Source: Actinoplanes aureus (GTDB lineage: Bacteria > Actinomycetota > Actinomycetes > Mycobacteriales > Micromonosporaceae). From it: DNA of 40,107 nt. Positions 39,977 to 40,107 of this stretch are shown one piece after another. Location: contig NZ_JADQTO010000008.1 in the NCBI RefSeq assembly GCF_015704865.1, forward strand, positions 311,961 through 352,067, written 5' to 3'. A program made the translations under genes and the position numbers. Every line of letters begins with the position of its first letter. Position 1 is the stretch's first letter. The notes beneath the pieces were generated by a model. The model ran no database searches and was not told the DNA's origin. It was given only the letters and a program-made list of their open reading frames with translations.

Positions 39977-40107
39977 CTAACGGTAGTTTGTCGTCTTCGT
40001 AACCTTCTTGTGGTGTGTGGCGTTGTGTTCGGCAGGTGTTCTGTCGAGCGTTGGGGTGCTGGGTGGTTCGTGCGGTGTGTCCGCCGGCTGCGGGTCCGTT
40101 GGAGGAC
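39977..40107 (-). CDS. C-terminal fragment of a gene entering from the right edge
   Basis: Open minus-strand frame from the window edge to TAG at 39977-39979. The visible residues are Pro/Thr/His-rich, with PPTDPQPADTPHEPP near the edge and a basic end HHKKVTKTTNYR. This base composition is less G+C-rich and more T/G-skewed on the plus strand than the rest of the window, which suggests foreign origin. Basic, low-complexity tails are common at transposase C-termini, but no domain is visible, so the product cannot be named. It may also be a non-coding stretch. Confidence 0.35.
   Translation of the reverse strand, partial: PPTDPQPADTPHEPPSTPTLDRTPAEHNATHHKKVTKTTNYR

Overview
The window is uniformly GC-rich, with codons ending mostly in G or C, many GTG starts and many leaderless-type promoters. 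It also carries mycothiol-type DsbA chemistry, DUF1707, HxlR, DesK/NarL and TylF-like genes. Together these point to a high-GC actinobacterium, most likely a Micromonosporaceae member such as Actinoplanes; this is inference from content, not from a database match. It reads as chromosomal housekeeping and environmental-response DNA. I see no phage, conjugative or CRISPR cluster and no tRNA or rRNA. A protein tail at the right edge may belong to a mobile element.

Layout. 1-9 kb: a 5'-truncated family A DNA polymerase; an S-adenosylhomocysteine (SAH) riboswitch controlling metH (B12-dependent methionine synthase); a TylF/MycF-type O-methyltransferase; a quinone oxidoreductase divergent from its likely redox sensor (HxlR/DUF24); and a flavoprotein. 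9-15 kb: a YdjM-like membrane hydrolase, a DUF1707 membrane protein, a DesK/NarL-type two-component pair, a Nudix hydrolase and a membrane GGDEF protein. 15-21 kb: a glycogen-debranching-type GDE divergent from a large GH63/MGH1-like glucosidase, a BioF/KBL-type PLP enzyme and a VOC protein. 21-24 kb: a conserved hypothetical gene divergent from trpBA, sharing a promoter with two identical palindromes, then a DsbA-family oxidoreductase. 24-29.5 kb: fatty acid desaturase and Na+/H+ antiporter (translationally coupled), then a fused anthranilate synthase (trpEG) preceded by a complete trp attenuator with a Trp-Trp leader peptide. 29.5-33 kb: a single-domain response regulator and a GH3 beta-glucosidase divergent from a TetR regulator. 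33-40 kb: repeat-rich spacer, dinB with a repeat-bearing tail, a sigma-factor fusion protein, a hypothetical gene, a GlsB/YeaQ stress protein, an NYN-domain protein, and a second repeat-rich spacer.

The most unusual gene is at 35349-37496. One 715-residue chain carries ECF sigma regions 2 and 4, a complete zinc-type anti-sigma motif (C-X24-H-X3-C-X2-C), a membrane segment, a Pro/Thr-rich linker and a secreted-type right-handed beta-helix of the pectate-lyase fold. It looks like a one-protein transmembrane signalling device that could couple a cell-surface glycan to transcription.

Regulation is unusually readable here. Methionine recycling is controlled by SAH RNA. The two tryptophan loci use different logic: ribosome-mediated attenuation for trpEG, and a DNA-binding repressor or activator at a twin palindrome for trpBA. 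At least nine genes show a TAnnnT -10 box 6-7 nt before the start codon, the signature of leaderless mRNAs. Convergent neighbours often touch or overlap at their stop codons.
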